From positions 163,822 to 227,821 of the forward strand of contig JBJHBT010000001.1 of NCBI GenBank assembly GCA_050485645.1: a stretch of DNA of 64,000 nt, in the 5' to 3' direction. Each line of letters starts with the position of its first letter. Position 1 is the first letter of the stretch. This document shows, piece after piece, positions 18,789-28,076 of the stretch. Under the pieces are notes generated by a model. That model had not been told where the DNA came from, searched no databases, and saw nothing but the letters and a program-made list of their open reading frames with translations. A program made the position numbers and the translations under genes. The DNA is from JBJHBP01 sp050485645. Lineage in GTDB: Bacteria; Pseudomonadota; Gammaproteobacteria; Steroidobacterales; Rariloculaceae.

Positions 18789-19208
18789 TCAGTGCAGTAC
18801 GCGTGCCGCGTTCTCGCGGGCTGCCGACTGCGCCCTGCGAATCGCTTCATCGACGGTGCGCCGTACATCCACGGGGACCGCGTTGCGTGCCTCACGAATC
18901 ATGTGGGCTTCGATGATGCTGGCGAGATCCCTGAAGTTGTAGCCTTCGTCATTGCGCGCAACCAGTGTGCGCTCGAATTCGCGTGATACACCCGCCCATT
19001 CCAGGACGTTATCCGCGACCGGTCCCGCGGGCAGTTTCGCAGGCCACGTCTGCCCGTTGTCACGCAGGTACAGATCAAGGAGAACGCCCATCACGCAATG
19101 GGTGTCGCGACGCCAGAATACCCGGCTCGCCCGACGCAACCTGCCCGTCGTCTGCGCATAGTCGCCGCTGCGCAGCGCTTCCACCCATTTTTTCGCGTTC
19201 TCATTCAT
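18789..19208 (-). CDS. Phage-type small protein of unknown function
   Basis: A 139-residue cytoplasmic protein. The opening NAKKWVEALRSGDYAQT, the middle VMGVLLDLYLRDNGQTW and the later FERTLVARNDEGYNFRDLASIIEAH resemble a family often found in phages and prophages, in which the middle normally reads YCCLGVLCDLY. Here the double Cys is reduced to a single Cys one position away, so any metal-binding role may be lost. AGGAGA precedes the ATG at 19208, which is preferred over an earlier in-frame start. No other phage gene is seen nearby. Confidence 0.65.
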   Translation of the reverse strand: MNENAKKWVEALRSGDYAQTTGRLRRASRVFWRRDTHCVMGVLLDLYLRDNGQTWPAKLPAGPVADNVLEWAGVSREFERTLVARNDEGYNFRDLASIIEAHMIREARNAVPVDVRRTVDEAIRRAQSAARENAARVLH

Positions 19209-19386
19209 CGCTGTTCTCCTGACAACCTGGCTCGGTCGCAATCCGGGTCACGAACAATGCAGCGCCCGTGATACAACACACGCGACTCAGACACAATAGC
19301 CGCAATGACGTGCCTCCCGCCAGCCCTGCACGCGCGCGGTGCCTGCTGGTAAGCTTCCATCTTTCTCTCCGGCTCGCCGCAAGGCG

Positions 19387-20871
19387 ATGGCGCAGTATTT
19401 CTCACCCGTGGGCACGCGTACTCCAGTTTCGAAAACCGCCGTCGGACTGATCGTCGGGCCAGCGATTGCCGTATCCATGCTCATCGTCGGCGCGCCCGGA
19501 GGCTGGCCGCAGGACGCCTGGTTCGTCGCCGCGCTTGCCCTCCTGATGGCTGCCTGGTGGGTGACCGAGGCGATACCCATTCCGGTCACCAGTCTGCTGC
19601 CGGTGGCCGTGCTGCCACTGTTGAACGTACGCCCGATCAGCGAGGTCACAGCCCCCTACGCCCACCCGCTGATCTTTCTGTTCCTGGGCGGATTCATGCT
19701 GGCGCTGGCCATCCAGCGATGGAATCTGCATCTGCGTATCGCACTGCTGATTCTCGCCGTCGCCGGCCGCCAGCCGGACCGTATCGTTGCCGGATTCATG
19801 GCCGGCACCGGACTGCTCAGCATGTGGGTGAGCAACACCGCCACGGCGGCGATGATGCTGCCCATCGGTATTTCGGTACTGCTGCTGATGGAGAGCGTGC
19901 GCAGCGAAGACGACAGCGAACAGCAGAAGCGTTTTGCATCCGCGCTGCTGCTCGGCATTGCCTTCAGCGCCAACATCGGCGGCATGGGCACGCTGATCGG
20001 TACACCGCCCAATGCACTGCTGGCGGCATTCATGTCCGAGTCCTATGGTATCCAGATCGGCTTCGCGACATGGATGATCGTCGGCGTGCCGGTCGCCGTA
20101 CTGCTGTTGAGCAGCGCATGGTGGATACTGACGCGCTGGGCCTTCCCGCTCGACCGCAGCGAACTCACCGGTTTCCGACGTTTGGTCGCCGCAAAGCGCG
20201 CGGAACTTGGGCCGGTTACCGGCTCGGAGAAGCGCGTGCTGTTTGTCTTCGTCGCGATGGCCGCCGCCTGGGTGCTGCGGCCCTGGCTGGAAGCGCTGCT
20301 GCCGGGCGTGCATCTCTCCGACCCCGGCATTGCCGTACTCGGTGCGCTGGCACTGTTTCTGATCCCTGCAGCCGGCAGCGCCGGTGGCCTCCTGAACTGG
20401 CAGATGACACGCGAGCTGCCATGGGGGGTGCTGCTGCTGGTGGGTGGCGGACTCAGCCTGGGTACGGCCATCGAACAAAGCGGGCTGGCTGCCATCATTG
20501 CCGCCTACCTGACGGGCATTGCGGTGTTACCGCTGGCCCTGGCAGTGCTGGCCGTCGCGCTGCTCACCATGATACTCAGTCATGTCACCAGCAACACGGC
20601 GTCGGCCGCCACGCTGCTGCCCATTGCCGCCAGTCTCGCCCTGGGTCTGGGCTACCCGCCGCTGTTGCTCGCCGCACCGGTGGCACTGGCGGCCTCGTGC
20701 GCGTTCATGCTACCTGTGGCGACGCCGCCCAACGCCATCGTGTTCGCCAGCGAACGGCTCACCGTTGCCGATATGGTGCGCGCCGGCGCGCGTCTCAGCG
20801 TGATTGCCCTCGCCGTGGTGCTCGCCGCGGTCATGCTGATCGTCGTGCCACTGGCCCGTGTACTGCAGTAG
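19387..20871 (+). CDS. SLC13/DASS-family sodium-coupled anion transporter
   Basis: Inner-membrane transporter of 494 residues with about 11-12 membrane segments. It carries the two SLC13 substrate-site motifs: MWVSNTATAAMMLPI (first Ser-Asn-Thr) and HVTSNTASAATLLPI (second), both intact. The family imports dicarboxylates, citrate or sulphate with sodium; the exact substrate cannot be read from the sequence. The early stretch MAAWWVTEAIPIPVTSLLPV is typical. The ATG at 19387 has only a weak AAGG upstream; a GTG at 19339 would add 16 residues. It is divergent from the phage-type gene and convergent with the LigM-like gene. Confidence 0.92.
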   Translation: MAQYFSPVGTRTPVSKTAVGLIVGPAIAVSMLIVGAPGGWPQDAWFVAALALLMAAWWVTEAIPIPVTSLLPVAVLPLLNVRPISEVTAPYAHPLIFLFLGGFMLALAIQRWNLHLRIALLILAVAGRQPDRIVAGFMAGTGLLSMWVSNTATAAMMLPIGISVLLLMESVRSEDDSEQQKRFASALLLGIAFSANIGGMGTLIGTPPNALLAAFMSESYGIQIGFATWMIVGVPVAVLLLSSAWWILTRWAFPLDRSELTGFRRLVAAKRAELGPVTGSEKRVLFVFVAMAAAWVLRPWLEALLPGVHLSDPGIAVLGALALFLIPAAGSAGGLLNWQMTRELPWGVLLLVGGGLSLGTAIEQSGLAAIIAAYLTGIAVLPLALAVLAVALLTMILSHVTSNTASAATLLPIAASLALGLGYPPLLLAAPVALAASCAFMLPVATPPNAIVFASERLTVADMVRAGARLSVIALAVVLAAVMLIVVPLARVLQ

Positions 20872-20953
20872 AAAGCACGGCCGCTGAAGGCACGGCCGCT
20901 CATGGCCATCCCGGCCGAAAGGCAGCCAACGTCGTCCCGGGACGGGAAACGAA

Positions 20954-20987
20954 ACGGGGCGGATGCCGTTTCCAGCACCCGCCCCGT
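20954..20987. terminator. Candidate bidirectional transcription terminator hairpin
   Basis: Nine-base perfect inverted repeat ACGGGGCGG / CCGCCCCGT, extended inward by three more pairs after one mismatch (TGC / GCA), with a loop of eight bases. It sits between the convergent transporter and LigM-like genes. There is no strong T-tract on either side, so it may be a Rho-assisted or weak intrinsic terminator. Confidence 0.5.
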
Positions 20988-21049
20988 GAATTCGGACGCC
21001 GCGCCCGGATCAACCGGGGGCGCCCTCGGGCTTCAGTCTGATCGCGTGA

Positions 21050-22450
21050 TCAGGCCTTGCCGGTACGCCATCCTTCAGCGTAGGTCTCGCGTGCGACCTT
21101 GCCGTAGGGCACCGGGCTGACCACGACGCGAACCTTGGCCTGCTGGTGGGGCTCGACGGTGGTCTTCTTGGTACCGCCGTTCTCTTCGCCCCAGTACAGC
21201 GTCAGTTCCGAACCCTGCTTGACGTCGGGCTCGACAAAGCCCAGCGACAGCATGGAACGTTCGTTGTAGCTGTAACCCGTGAACATCGATGCTCCGACGA
21301 CCTTGTCGCCATGCATGACCTTGTCGAACGACGACGATGCGTAGTTCGACAGCGGCAGATCGATGTACTTGAGGTTGTCTTCACCCGGCTTGAACATCGA
21401 TGCGAAGATGTTCGCCACGTCGTCACCATTCCACGCAAAAGTCACCTTGCGACGATGCGGCTTGTCAGCCATCTTCTCCAGCGCCTCACGGCCGATGAAG
21501 TCGTGATCGAACTTCACGAACGGACCGTAACCGATCTCGTACGGGGTGACATAGTAATCTTCGATGTTGTCGGAGACGAAGCTGCCACCCAGGGAACCGG
21601 AGGACTCGTAGCTGTTGGCCGGCAGCCATTCACGATACGCCTTCATGCGCTCGTCGGTGTAGACGGCGGGCAGCGGCGACGGAATCCAGCCGGACTCCAG
21701 CGTGTTGGTGGCATAGGCACGCGAACCGACCTGGCGAATACCGAATTCCTTACCGGCTTCGACGATGGTCTCGCGAACTTCCTCGCGCTCTTCGTAAGGA
21801 CCCCAGATCTCAAGACCCGGTGCACCGGCCATGCCGTGGCGCAGCGCACGAACCTGGCGATTGCCGATCTTGATGTAGCCCATATTGAAGAACTTGATCT
21901 CCGGCACCGGACCGCCATTCAGCTTCTCGATCACCTGCCACGCGTTCGGGCCCTGGATCTGGAAGCGATAGCTGATGCGATTGACGGCCTTACCCTTGGG
22001 GTTACCAGGCGAACGGTCGTCATTGATGATGTTGACATCGTATCCGCCGGTGGCGGCGTGGAACTGAATCCAGTTTGCCGACGGGGCGCGACCCACGAAC
22101 ACCAGCTTGTTCTGCTCCAGATGGAACAGAATGCCGTCGCCGATCACATGACCGCTATAGGAAACCGGCACGAACTGCTTCGCGCGGTCCACCGGGAAGT
22201 TCTTGAAGCTGTTGATCGCCAGATGCGACAGAAGCTTCAGCGCATCGGGACCTTCGATATACAGGTCGACCATGTGGTGCGATTGATCGAACAGCACGCA
22301 GCTGTTGCGCCATGCACTCTGTTCGTCGCGCCAGTTGGAGAACTCTGCGGGGACTACCGGATATACGTAGGCGCCGAGCTGCGAATTGCGCAGCAGTTCA
22401 ACCGGATTGCGGACGGACTTGAGCACGTCCTCTAGACTCTTGTGGGCCAT
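21050..22450 (-). CDS. GcvT-fold aminomethyltransferase family protein, LigM/DesA-like O-demethylase
   Basis: A 466-residue cytoplasmic enzyme of the glycine-cleavage T-protein fold, which transfers a one-carbon group to tetrahydrofolate. The length, the opening NSQLGAYVYPVVPAEFSNWRDE, the stretch SHHMVDLYIEGPDALKLLSHLA and the C-terminal SLGFVEPDVKQGSELTLYWGEENG are closer to the vanillate/syringate O-demethylases LigM and DesA than to GcvT (about 365 residues) or dimethylsulphoniopropionate demethylase. This assignment rests on family resemblance only. AGGAGG lies 12 bases before the ATG. No aromatic-degradation or MetF/LigH gene is beside it, so the substrate (an aryl methyl ether or other methylated compound) is open. 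Confidence 0.75.
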   Translation of the reverse strand: MAHKSLEDVLKSVRNPVELLRNSQLGAYVYPVVPAEFSNWRDEQSAWRNSCVLFDQSHHMVDLYIEGPDALKLLSHLAINSFKNFPVDRAKQFVPVSYSGHVIGDGILFHLEQNKLVFVGRAPSANWIQFHAATGGYDVNIINDDRSPGNPKGKAVNRISYRFQIQGPNAWQVIEKLNGGPVPEIKFFNMGYIKIGNRQVRALRHGMAGAPGLEIWGPYEEREEVRETIVEAGKEFGIRQVGSRAYATNTLESGWIPSPLPAVYTDERMKAYREWLPANSYESSGSLGGSFVSDNIEDYYVTPYEIGYGPFVKFDHDFIGREALEKMADKPHRRKVTFAWNGDDVANIFASMFKPGEDNLKYIDLPLSNYASSSFDKVMHGDKVVGASMFTGYSYNERSMLSLGFVEPDVKQGSELTLYWGEENGGTKKTTVEPHQQAKVRVVVSPVPYGKVARETYAEGWRTGKA

Positions 22451-22560
22451 GGTTTCGTCTTGCCTCCTGATGACAGTATTTTTGCGTGGGAGCCCCCCGG
22501 AAAGCGCGGTAGTGTACCACCACGTTGCCGAAAACGGTCATCCGGCGGGCAATTTCCCCC

Positions 22561-23439
22561 TCAGCCCCCGGGCGGCGGCGAGAAGAACAGGGTCAGCAAG
22601 GTGGTCAGCACGAGCACAGCGGCCAGCAGCAGCAGTTCAATGCCCAGCAGCGCCCGCAGAGCCGGCGCGGCGGATTCGCGAGTGGCGAGGCGAGGCGTCA
22701 GGTACCACTTGTTGATTACCGCAATCGCCAGCAGCAGCGCAAATCCGCCTGCCTTGGCCAGCAGCAGCAGACCGTAGCCGGAAAAAAGCGCGGTCGGATC
22801 AGGCAGCAGCGCCCAGGTCATCACGATGCCCAGCAGCAGAATCACCGGCACCAGCACCACGGCCAGACGTGAGAACGCCGCTGCTGCGACGGCCACGTCC
22901 GGTGATCGGGCGGTCCGTGCGGTGACGAGCAGCCCGAATACCCCTCCGACCCAGAGCATGACGATCAGCACGTGTCCTGCGAGCGCAGGAGCCAGCAGCC
23001 AGCGCAGATCCGATGTGGACGTGTGACCGGGGAAGGTGTACGACATGGCGATCACCGTGGCGCCAGCCACCGCAAGCGCCGCACGGGCAGGCGCGGGACG
23101 ATCGGTACTACGCGCCAGCGCCGCGATGATGAGACCCAGGCCAAGCACCCTGACCGTGGCGGCCACGCCAATGCTGCTGCCCAGCGCGAAGAGCAGAAGC
23201 TCGGCATCGCCAAGACCGGCGAAGCTGCCCAGCATTCGCGCCGGCTGCATCAGCAGTTCAACTACAAGCAGCCCTGTTGCGGCAACACCCGCATACAGTC
23301 CCGCCGCCGCGATGCACCGGTCAGTGCGCGGTGAGCCCGGGAAAACGGCCAGCCACAAGGCGACTCCGCCCGCCTGAACGACGCCGAGCATGCCGAGGGC
23401 ACGGACCACTGCGAATGCCGCATCGACGGCGGTCATCAT
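22561..23439 (-). CDS. copD: Copper resistance inner-membrane protein CopD
   Basis: A 292-residue membrane protein with eight predicted segments, of the CopD/YcnJ family that moves copper across the inner membrane together with periplasmic CopC. Characteristic stretches include VQAGGVALWLAVFPGS, SYTFPGHTS and LAPALAGHVLIVMLWVGGVFGLL, whose His residues lie in membrane segments. The start overlaps copC as ATGA (23436-23439). It is the last gene of the copper operon. Confidence 0.9.
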   Translation of the reverse strand: MMTAVDAAFAVVRALGMLGVVQAGGVALWLAVFPGSPRTDRCIAAAGLYAGVAATGLLVVELLMQPARMLGSFAGLGDAELLLFALGSSIGVAATVRVLGLGLIIAALARSTDRPAPARAALAVAGATVIAMSYTFPGHTSTSDLRWLLAPALAGHVLIVMLWVGGVFGLLVTARTARSPDVAVAAAAFSRLAVVLVPVILLLGIVMTWALLPDPTALFSGYGLLLLAKAGGFALLLAIAVINKWYLTPRLATRESAAPALRALLGIELLLLAAVLVLTTLLTLFFSPPPGG

Positions 23440-23840
23440 GGACGAGTGTCATGCCCATCGTGTTCGGCGGCGCCTGATGTCGCCTCAGGCGCGGAGATCG
23501 CGAATGCGATTTCACCGGACACCACGTGGGTGTCTGTCGAGATGACCCGCCAGTGAATGGTGTATCGACCCGCCGCCAGCGCCGGCGTATCCACTGTGAA
23601 GTGCGCCGCACCGCCGGATTCGTGCGGGTCGAGGGGAGTGTCGTTGCCCTGATCGTCGCGGACGAACCAGGCCGTCAGGCGCACCGGCTCGGAAAACCTC
23701 AGCTCAAGCAGATCAGGCACCGTAGTCAGCACGGCGTCGGCCTTCGGAACCGATTCGCGAAGACTGGTATGCGCCCACGCGCCGACATGAACCAGTGTGC
23801 ACACGAGCACAACCGCCAGTCTGGTCAATTTCATGATCAT
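23436..23840 (-). CDS. copC: Periplasmic copper-binding protein CopC
   Basis: A 134-residue protein with a signal peptide ending VGAWA, so that the mature protein starts with His (HTSLRESVPKADA), the classic N-terminal Cu(II) ligand. The later DTHVVSGEIAF supplies the further Cu(II)-binding Asp and His. There is no Met-rich Cu(I) loop; this is the Cu(II)-only type, usual for most CopC proteins. The C-terminus adds a short HDGHD tail. The ATG at 23840 has GGAG eight bases upstream; an earlier start at 23858 is also open and overlaps the copB stop. It delivers copper to CopD. Confidence 0.92.
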   Translation of the reverse strand: MIMKLTRLAVVLVCTLVHVGAWAHTSLRESVPKADAVLTTVPDLLELRFSEPVRLTAWFVRDDQGNDTPLDPHESGGAAHFTVDTPALAAGRYTIHWRVISTDTHVVSGEIAFAISAPEATSGAAEHDGHDTRP

Positions 23841-23857
23841 CGAGTTGTCTCCATCCA

Positions 23858-24733
23858 TCAGAACCAGAAGCGAATTCCCGCCACCGCGCGGGTATCACGC
23901 GCCGGGCGACCAGAGGCACGGACAAGTGCCGCCGTATTACCACGCGCGACCTCGCGAGTCACACCCAGATACGGCGCGACATCGCGGCGTATCTCATAGC
24001 GGAATCGCAGGCCGCCTTCGAGCCTGGCAAGGCCTGAGCCCACGGAGGCATCGAGGTCATCGCGAGCATACCAATGTGTCTTGAACAGAGGCTGAACGAC
24101 GAACCGCCGCGTCAGATGCATTTCGTACTCCACCTTGAAACTGGCCATCAGCCGACCGGACTCGCCCAGATACGCCGTTGCCCGCACTTCGAAGCGATAG
24201 GGCGTCACACCCTGCAGGCCGACCGCAGCGTAGTTGCGGCTGGCCGCAAGGCCGGTATCATGCCGCACGCCAGCCACCAGATCCCACCATGGCGCTATGG
24301 CGCGCCCATACAGCAGCTCGACATGTCCACGCGTGCCGGTTTCGCTGTCGCGGTGGCCCTCGCTGCGTACCCACAGCCGGTTGAAGTCGTATCCGACCCA
24401 GGCCTGCATGTCCCAGTGCGGATCCCGGCCGTGCCGTCCATGCCGCAGCTCAAGCTGCTCGAAGAGCACGGAGGCGCGCAGGCGATCGTGATGCATCCCG
24501 TGCCGGGCACGACTGTCACCCGTATCGGGGAAGGCCTCGGCGCGGTCGGCATCGGTCAGGGTTGGCACATGATCCTGCGTCTGGTGCGCCTGGTGCATCT
24601 GGTGCGCCTGGTGATCGACATGCCCGTTCCCTTCGGCCGCGACAACCATGTCGTACGGCGCCAGCACCAGCAGCATCGCCGCAAGGCCGCTTACACTCCC
24701 GCAGGACGCCGCGTTGACAGCCTGGCGACTCAT
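23858..24733 (-). CDS. copB: Outer-membrane copper resistance protein CopB
   Basis: A 291-residue protein with an N-terminal export signal (about 1-33), a His/Gln-rich segment (DHQAHQMHQAHQTQDH), and a C-terminal beta-barrel domain from about residue 80 ending in VAGIRFWF, an aromatic outer-membrane terminus. Family motifs VLFEQLELRHG, GYDFNRLWVRSEG and ELLYGRAIAPWWDLVAGVRHD are typical of CopB. It is thought to bind or export copper at the outer membrane. It starts by an ATGA overlap with copA (24730-24733). Confidence 0.93.
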   Translation of the reverse strand: MSRQAVNAASCGSVSGLAAMLLVLAPYDMVVAAEGNGHVDHQAHQMHQAHQTQDHVPTLTDADRAEAFPDTGDSRARHGMHHDRLRASVLFEQLELRHGRHGRDPHWDMQAWVGYDFNRLWVRSEGHRDSETGTRGHVELLYGRAIAPWWDLVAGVRHDTGLAASRNYAAVGLQGVTPYRFEVRATAYLGESGRLMASFKVEYEMHLTRRFVVQPLFKTHWYARDDLDASVGSGLARLEGGLRFRYEIRRDVAPYLGVTREVARGNTAALVRASGRPARDTRAVAGIRFWF

Positions 24734-26577
24734 TCTTCCACCCGGACTTTACGAAACATGCCGGCCTCCATGTGATACAGAAGATGACAGTGAAATGCCC
24801 AGCGCCCGAGCGCGTCGGCGGTGACGCGGATCGCGCGACGGGTGCCGGCGGCGATGTTCACCGTGTGCTTGCGCAGGTGAAACCGGCCCTCCTCGTCCTC
24901 CAGGTCGCTCCACATGCCATGCAGATGGATGGGATGATCCATCATCGTGTCGTTGACCAGCACCATCCGCACCCGCTCCCCATAGCGCAGCCTGATCGGC
25001 TCGGCGTCCTGGAAGCGGATGCCGTCGAACGACCAGATGAAACGGCCCATATGGCCGGTGACGTGCACTTCCAACGTGCGACCCGGGTCGCGGCCGTCCG
25101 GATCCGGGAACAGAGACTGCAGATCCGCATAGGTCAGCACATCGCGGCCGTTGTCACGCAGGCCCACTCCCGGATCATCCAGACGCGGCTGCGGTGCCAG
25201 CGCCCTCATGTCCATGCCGGGATTGCGATACTCGCTGGGCGGATGCCATTGCGGCGCATCCGCAGGGCCAGCGGCAGTCGCGTGACCGGCATGCGCCGGC
25301 GTCTCATGATCCGCATGGCCGTCGGGGTCGTGCCCGCCATCGTGCCCGCTTTCGCCCTGCTCCCCGTTGTCACCATGTCCTTCATGGTCCTCGCCATGCA
25401 TCCCATGGCCCATATCGGCGTGCGTGAGCAGCTGCACGCGGTCCACTTCGGGCACCGGGGCGTGCAGTCCTTCGCTCACCGCTAGCGTACCGCGCGCGAA
25501 CCCTGAACGGTCCATCGCCTGCGCGAAAATCGTATAGGCTTCGGCGCCACGGGGCTCAACGATCACATCCAGCGTCTCCGCGACCGCGAGACGAAATTCG
25601 TCACAACGCACCGGTCGCACGAATTGGCCGTCGGCGGCAACCACGGTCATCTTCAGCCCCGGGATGCGGATATCGAAGTACGTCATCGCCGAGCCGTTGA
25701 TGAATCTGAGCCGCACCCGCTCGCCCGCGCGGAACAGGCCCGTCCAGTTGGAGGCCGGCGCGGCACCGTTCATCAGATAGGTATAGGCCAGCGCTCCGAC
25801 ATCCGCCAGGTCCGTCGGGTCCATGCGCATGCGCGCCCAGGCCAGGCGCTCGCGAAGGGCCGGCCCGAAACCTTCCCCGCGCGCATCGCGGACGAAATCT
25901 CCAAGCGTCCGCGGGTTGCTGCTGAAGTAATGTGAATCCTTCTTGAGGCGGTCGAACAGGCGGTACGGATTCATGTCGGTCCAGTCCGACAGAAACACCA
26001 CATGCTCGCGATCCACTTGGAACGGCTCGGGTTCGGCCGGATCGATGATCAGCGGCCCGTACATGCCCAGCTGCTCCTGAAAACCCGAGTGGCTGTGATA
26101 CCAGTAGGTGCCGTTCTGCCGTACCGTGAAACGGTAGGTGAACGTTTCGCCCGGCGCGATGCCGGGGAAGCTGATGCCCGGCACGCCATCCATGCTGGCC
26201 GGCAACAGGATGCCGTGCCAGTGGATGGACGTATCGTCCGTCAACTCATTGCGCACGCGCAGCGTGACCGTGTCACCCTCCCGCCAGCGCAGCAGCGGTG
26301 CCGGCAGCGAACCGTTGATCAGCGTCGCCGATCGGCGGCGCCCGGTGAGATTCACCGCATGGCTGCCGACCACGAGATCGAATTCGGTACCGCTCAACGT
26401 GCCGGGCAGCTGACCACCATGGGCAATCGCGCGCGGTGCAAGCAGCCCACAGGCGGAAAGGACGCCGCCGGCAGCCAGTCCTTCGAGAAAGCCACGGCGG
26501 CTGAAGGCCCGGGCTTTGGCAATGTCATGATCGGACACCGCGGATCGGTGCCGGATCAGATGTGTTCGTCGTTTCAT
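24730..26577 (-). CDS. copA: Copper resistance multicopper oxidase CopA
   Basis: A 615-residue periplasmic oxidase that oxidises Cu(I) to Cu(II). A twin-arginine signal is present (FSRRGFLEGLAAGGVLSACG, about residues 26-45). The four multicopper-oxidase ligand clusters are intact: HWHG, HSHSG, HPIHLHG and HCHLLYHMEAGM. Between domains two and three lies a long His/Asp/Gly-rich segment (about 395-450, for example MGHGMHGEDHEGHGD), which could hold extra copper. The ATG at 26577, with AGAGG upstream, is chosen over an earlier start at 26625. It overlaps copB by four bases. Confidence 0.95.
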   Translation of the reverse strand: MKRRTHLIRHRSAVSDHDIAKARAFSRRGFLEGLAAGGVLSACGLLAPRAIAHGGQLPGTLSGTEFDLVVGSHAVNLTGRRRSATLINGSLPAPLLRWREGDTVTLRVRNELTDDTSIHWHGILLPASMDGVPGISFPGIAPGETFTYRFTVRQNGTYWYHSHSGFQEQLGMYGPLIIDPAEPEPFQVDREHVVFLSDWTDMNPYRLFDRLKKDSHYFSSNPRTLGDFVRDARGEGFGPALRERLAWARMRMDPTDLADVGALAYTYLMNGAAPASNWTGLFRAGERVRLRFINGSAMTYFDIRIPGLKMTVVAADGQFVRPVRCDEFRLAVAETLDVIVEPRGAEAYTIFAQAMDRSGFARGTLAVSEGLHAPVPEVDRVQLLTHADMGHGMHGEDHEGHGDNGEQGESGHDGGHDPDGHADHETPAHAGHATAAGPADAPQWHPPSEYRNPGMDMRALAPQPRLDDPGVGLRDNGRDVLTYADLQSLFPDPDGRDPGRTLEVHVTGHMGRFIWSFDGIRFQDAEPIRLRYGERVRMVLVNDTMMDHPIHLHGMWSDLEDEEGRFHLRKHTVNIAAGTRRAIRVTADALGRWAFHCHLLYHMEAGMFRKVRVEE

Positions 26578-26676
26578 GTCTGAACCTCTGTTATGCAGTT
26601 CGCGCAGGCGGTCGAAGACCGGCACACGATAGGGCGCTCTGCCGCCCGGCGGGCGACGCGCCGACAGAGGGTTCAG

Positions 26677-27198
26677 CTAATTCAGAAACACGCAGTAACG
26701 CAGATTGATCGGAATCGTTTCGGCCGAATCCACCGAATCCGGCGGCGGATCGACTCGCGCGCAACCGGCCGGGTCGTATGCGGATTCGGGCACGAACACG
26801 TCCACGAGGCTGGCGTCCGGCTCGGCCTGGCTCTGATGACCGACCATCGCCACGCCCGGCAGCGAGTCACCGCAGACGGCGATCGACTGGGCTGGCTTCG
26901 CCGGCGTCTGTTGGCCACAGTGCATGCAGTACCGCGCACAGTCGTCGGCATGCCCGTGGCTGTCGTGCCCCTCCTGCCCGCTGTGCTCGTGCTCGTGATG
27001 CTCGTGGTGCTCGTCATGGCCGGGGAATGAATGTGGGTACGCAGGCTCGTGAAGCGGCGTGTCGTCGGGCAGCTGGCCGGATGCCTGCCCGAACGCATGC
27101 GCACAGGGTCCGGCCGCCGCTGAACTCCACGCCAGCAGCAACGTCGGCAGAAGCCACGCCACCAATCCGCGCTGATGTTGTCGCAGACGTTTCAGCAA
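26677..27198 (-). CDS. CopL-like His/Cys-rich secreted metal-binding protein
   Basis: A 173-residue protein with a signal peptide (about 1-30), a strongly His-rich segment (about 60-85, with PGHDEHHEHHEHEHSGQEG), then a CARYCMHC cluster and a C-terminal NLRYCVFLN. Position just before copA, metal-binding composition and the C-terminal motif match the CopL regulatory proteins of xanthomonad copLAB operons, which are needed for copper-dependent expression. Sequence conservation in that family is low, so the name is tentative. A TTG at 27198 is the start, with GGAG nine bases before it. The encapsulin stop is only 19 bases upstream. Confidence 0.65.
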   Translation of the reverse strand: MLKRLRQHQRGLVAWLLPTLLLAWSSAAAGPCAHAFGQASGQLPDDTPLHEPAYPHSFPGHDEHHEHHEHEHSGQEGHDSHGHADDCARYCMHCGQQTPAKPAQSIAVCGDSLPGVAMVGHQSQAEPDASLVDVFVPESAYDPAGCARVDPPPDSVDSAETIPINLRYCVFLN

Positions 27199-27217
27199 CC
27201 GCCCTTACTCCGCAAAA

Positions 27218-28066
27218 TTACCCCTTGGAACCACCCCGCCGCGACGGGCGCCCCTGCGGCGCGCCATACAGCAGCGGTACCGCAGCCTCGGCCGCCAGCA
27301 CGCGGAAAGTCAAACTCTCTTCCATATACAGCTGCACGGAATCAGCGCCATGGTCTTCGTAGCCGATGGACAGGTCACGTCCCACGGTGAGTTCGAAGTC
27401 TCCGCCGCGCAGACTCACCACCACCGCGCCATCCACGGCCGGTGCCCAGACAATCGGGCCATCGACGAGCCGTTGCACATGCTGGATGACCGGATAGCCA
27501 CCCTTGAAGGTGGTCTGTGTGAGGCCGGTGAAGCAGCGTGGCCCGAGCGCAATGGCATAGGGTCCTGCCACACCGGCCGCCTTCAGCTGACCGACCGCCT
27601 TCGCCACCTGCGCCGGATACGCCTCGTAGTCCTCAGTGATGGTCAGCGCGCTGTCTGCTGCAGCTTCCACAATACCGGTGATGCCGCCAGCCTGATAGCC
27701 CTGGAAGATCGCGCCGTCTTCAGCGAGCGCCATTGCGCGTGCGGCTGTGGTCACCGCCTCGAGGTCGGCGTCCCTGGCACCGCGCGAGATGGCATCCAGC
27801 TCCGACCGTTTGAGCGTGAAGGAAACACGGAACTCGACCAGCGGTTGCACCGTCCTGCGGGCGGCGACCACATCACCGCCAGGACCTTCACGCAGCCTTT
27901 CGGCACGCCCCAGCGACACAGCGGAATGCGTCCAGCCCAGCGGACCTGCGAAATCCACCAGGCGGCGTCCGGCCAGAGCTACCGTCAGCGCCTGACGCGC
28001 CTCGTCGTCAATCTCTTTCCATGCCGCGTTCGAAACAGGTGCCAGTTCGCGTCGCAGATCGTCCAT
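27218..28066 (-). CDS. Family 1 encapsulin shell protein
   Basis: A 282-residue HK97-fold protein that self-assembles into a protein nanocompartment. Recognisable features are the N-terminal DDLRRELAPVSNAAWKEID with the cargo-binding helix region, RRLVDFAGPLGW, QPLVEFRVSFTLKRSELD, and the C-terminal LYMEESLTFRVLAAEAAVPL. The ATG at 28066 has AAGG eight bases upstream; a GTG three codons earlier is possible. It directly follows the EncFtn gene, whose product carries the matching loading peptide. The product stores iron inside the shell; it runs into the copper operon with no visible terminator. Confidence 0.95.
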   Translation of the reverse strand: MDDLRRELAPVSNAAWKEIDDEARQALTVALAGRRLVDFAGPLGWTHSAVSLGRAERLREGPGGDVVAARRTVQPLVEFRVSFTLKRSELDAISRGARDADLEAVTTAARAMALAEDGAIFQGYQAGGITGIVEAAADSALTITEDYEAYPAQVAKAVGQLKAAGVAGPYAIALGPRCFTGLTQTTFKGGYPVIQHVQRLVDGPIVWAPAVDGAVVVSLRGGDFELTVGRDLSIGYEDHGADSVQLYMEESLTFRVLAAEAAVPLLYGAPQGRPSRRGGSKG

Positions 28067-28076
28067 GTTAAACACC

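Noticed and set aside
18789..19208. Prophage remnant around the phage-type small gene
   Set aside because: No other phage gene, integrase, tRNA or attachment repeat nearby.
21146..22435. 429-residue plus-strand frame over the LigM-like gene
   Set aside because: Shadow frame; the GcvT-fold protein on the minus strand is well supported.
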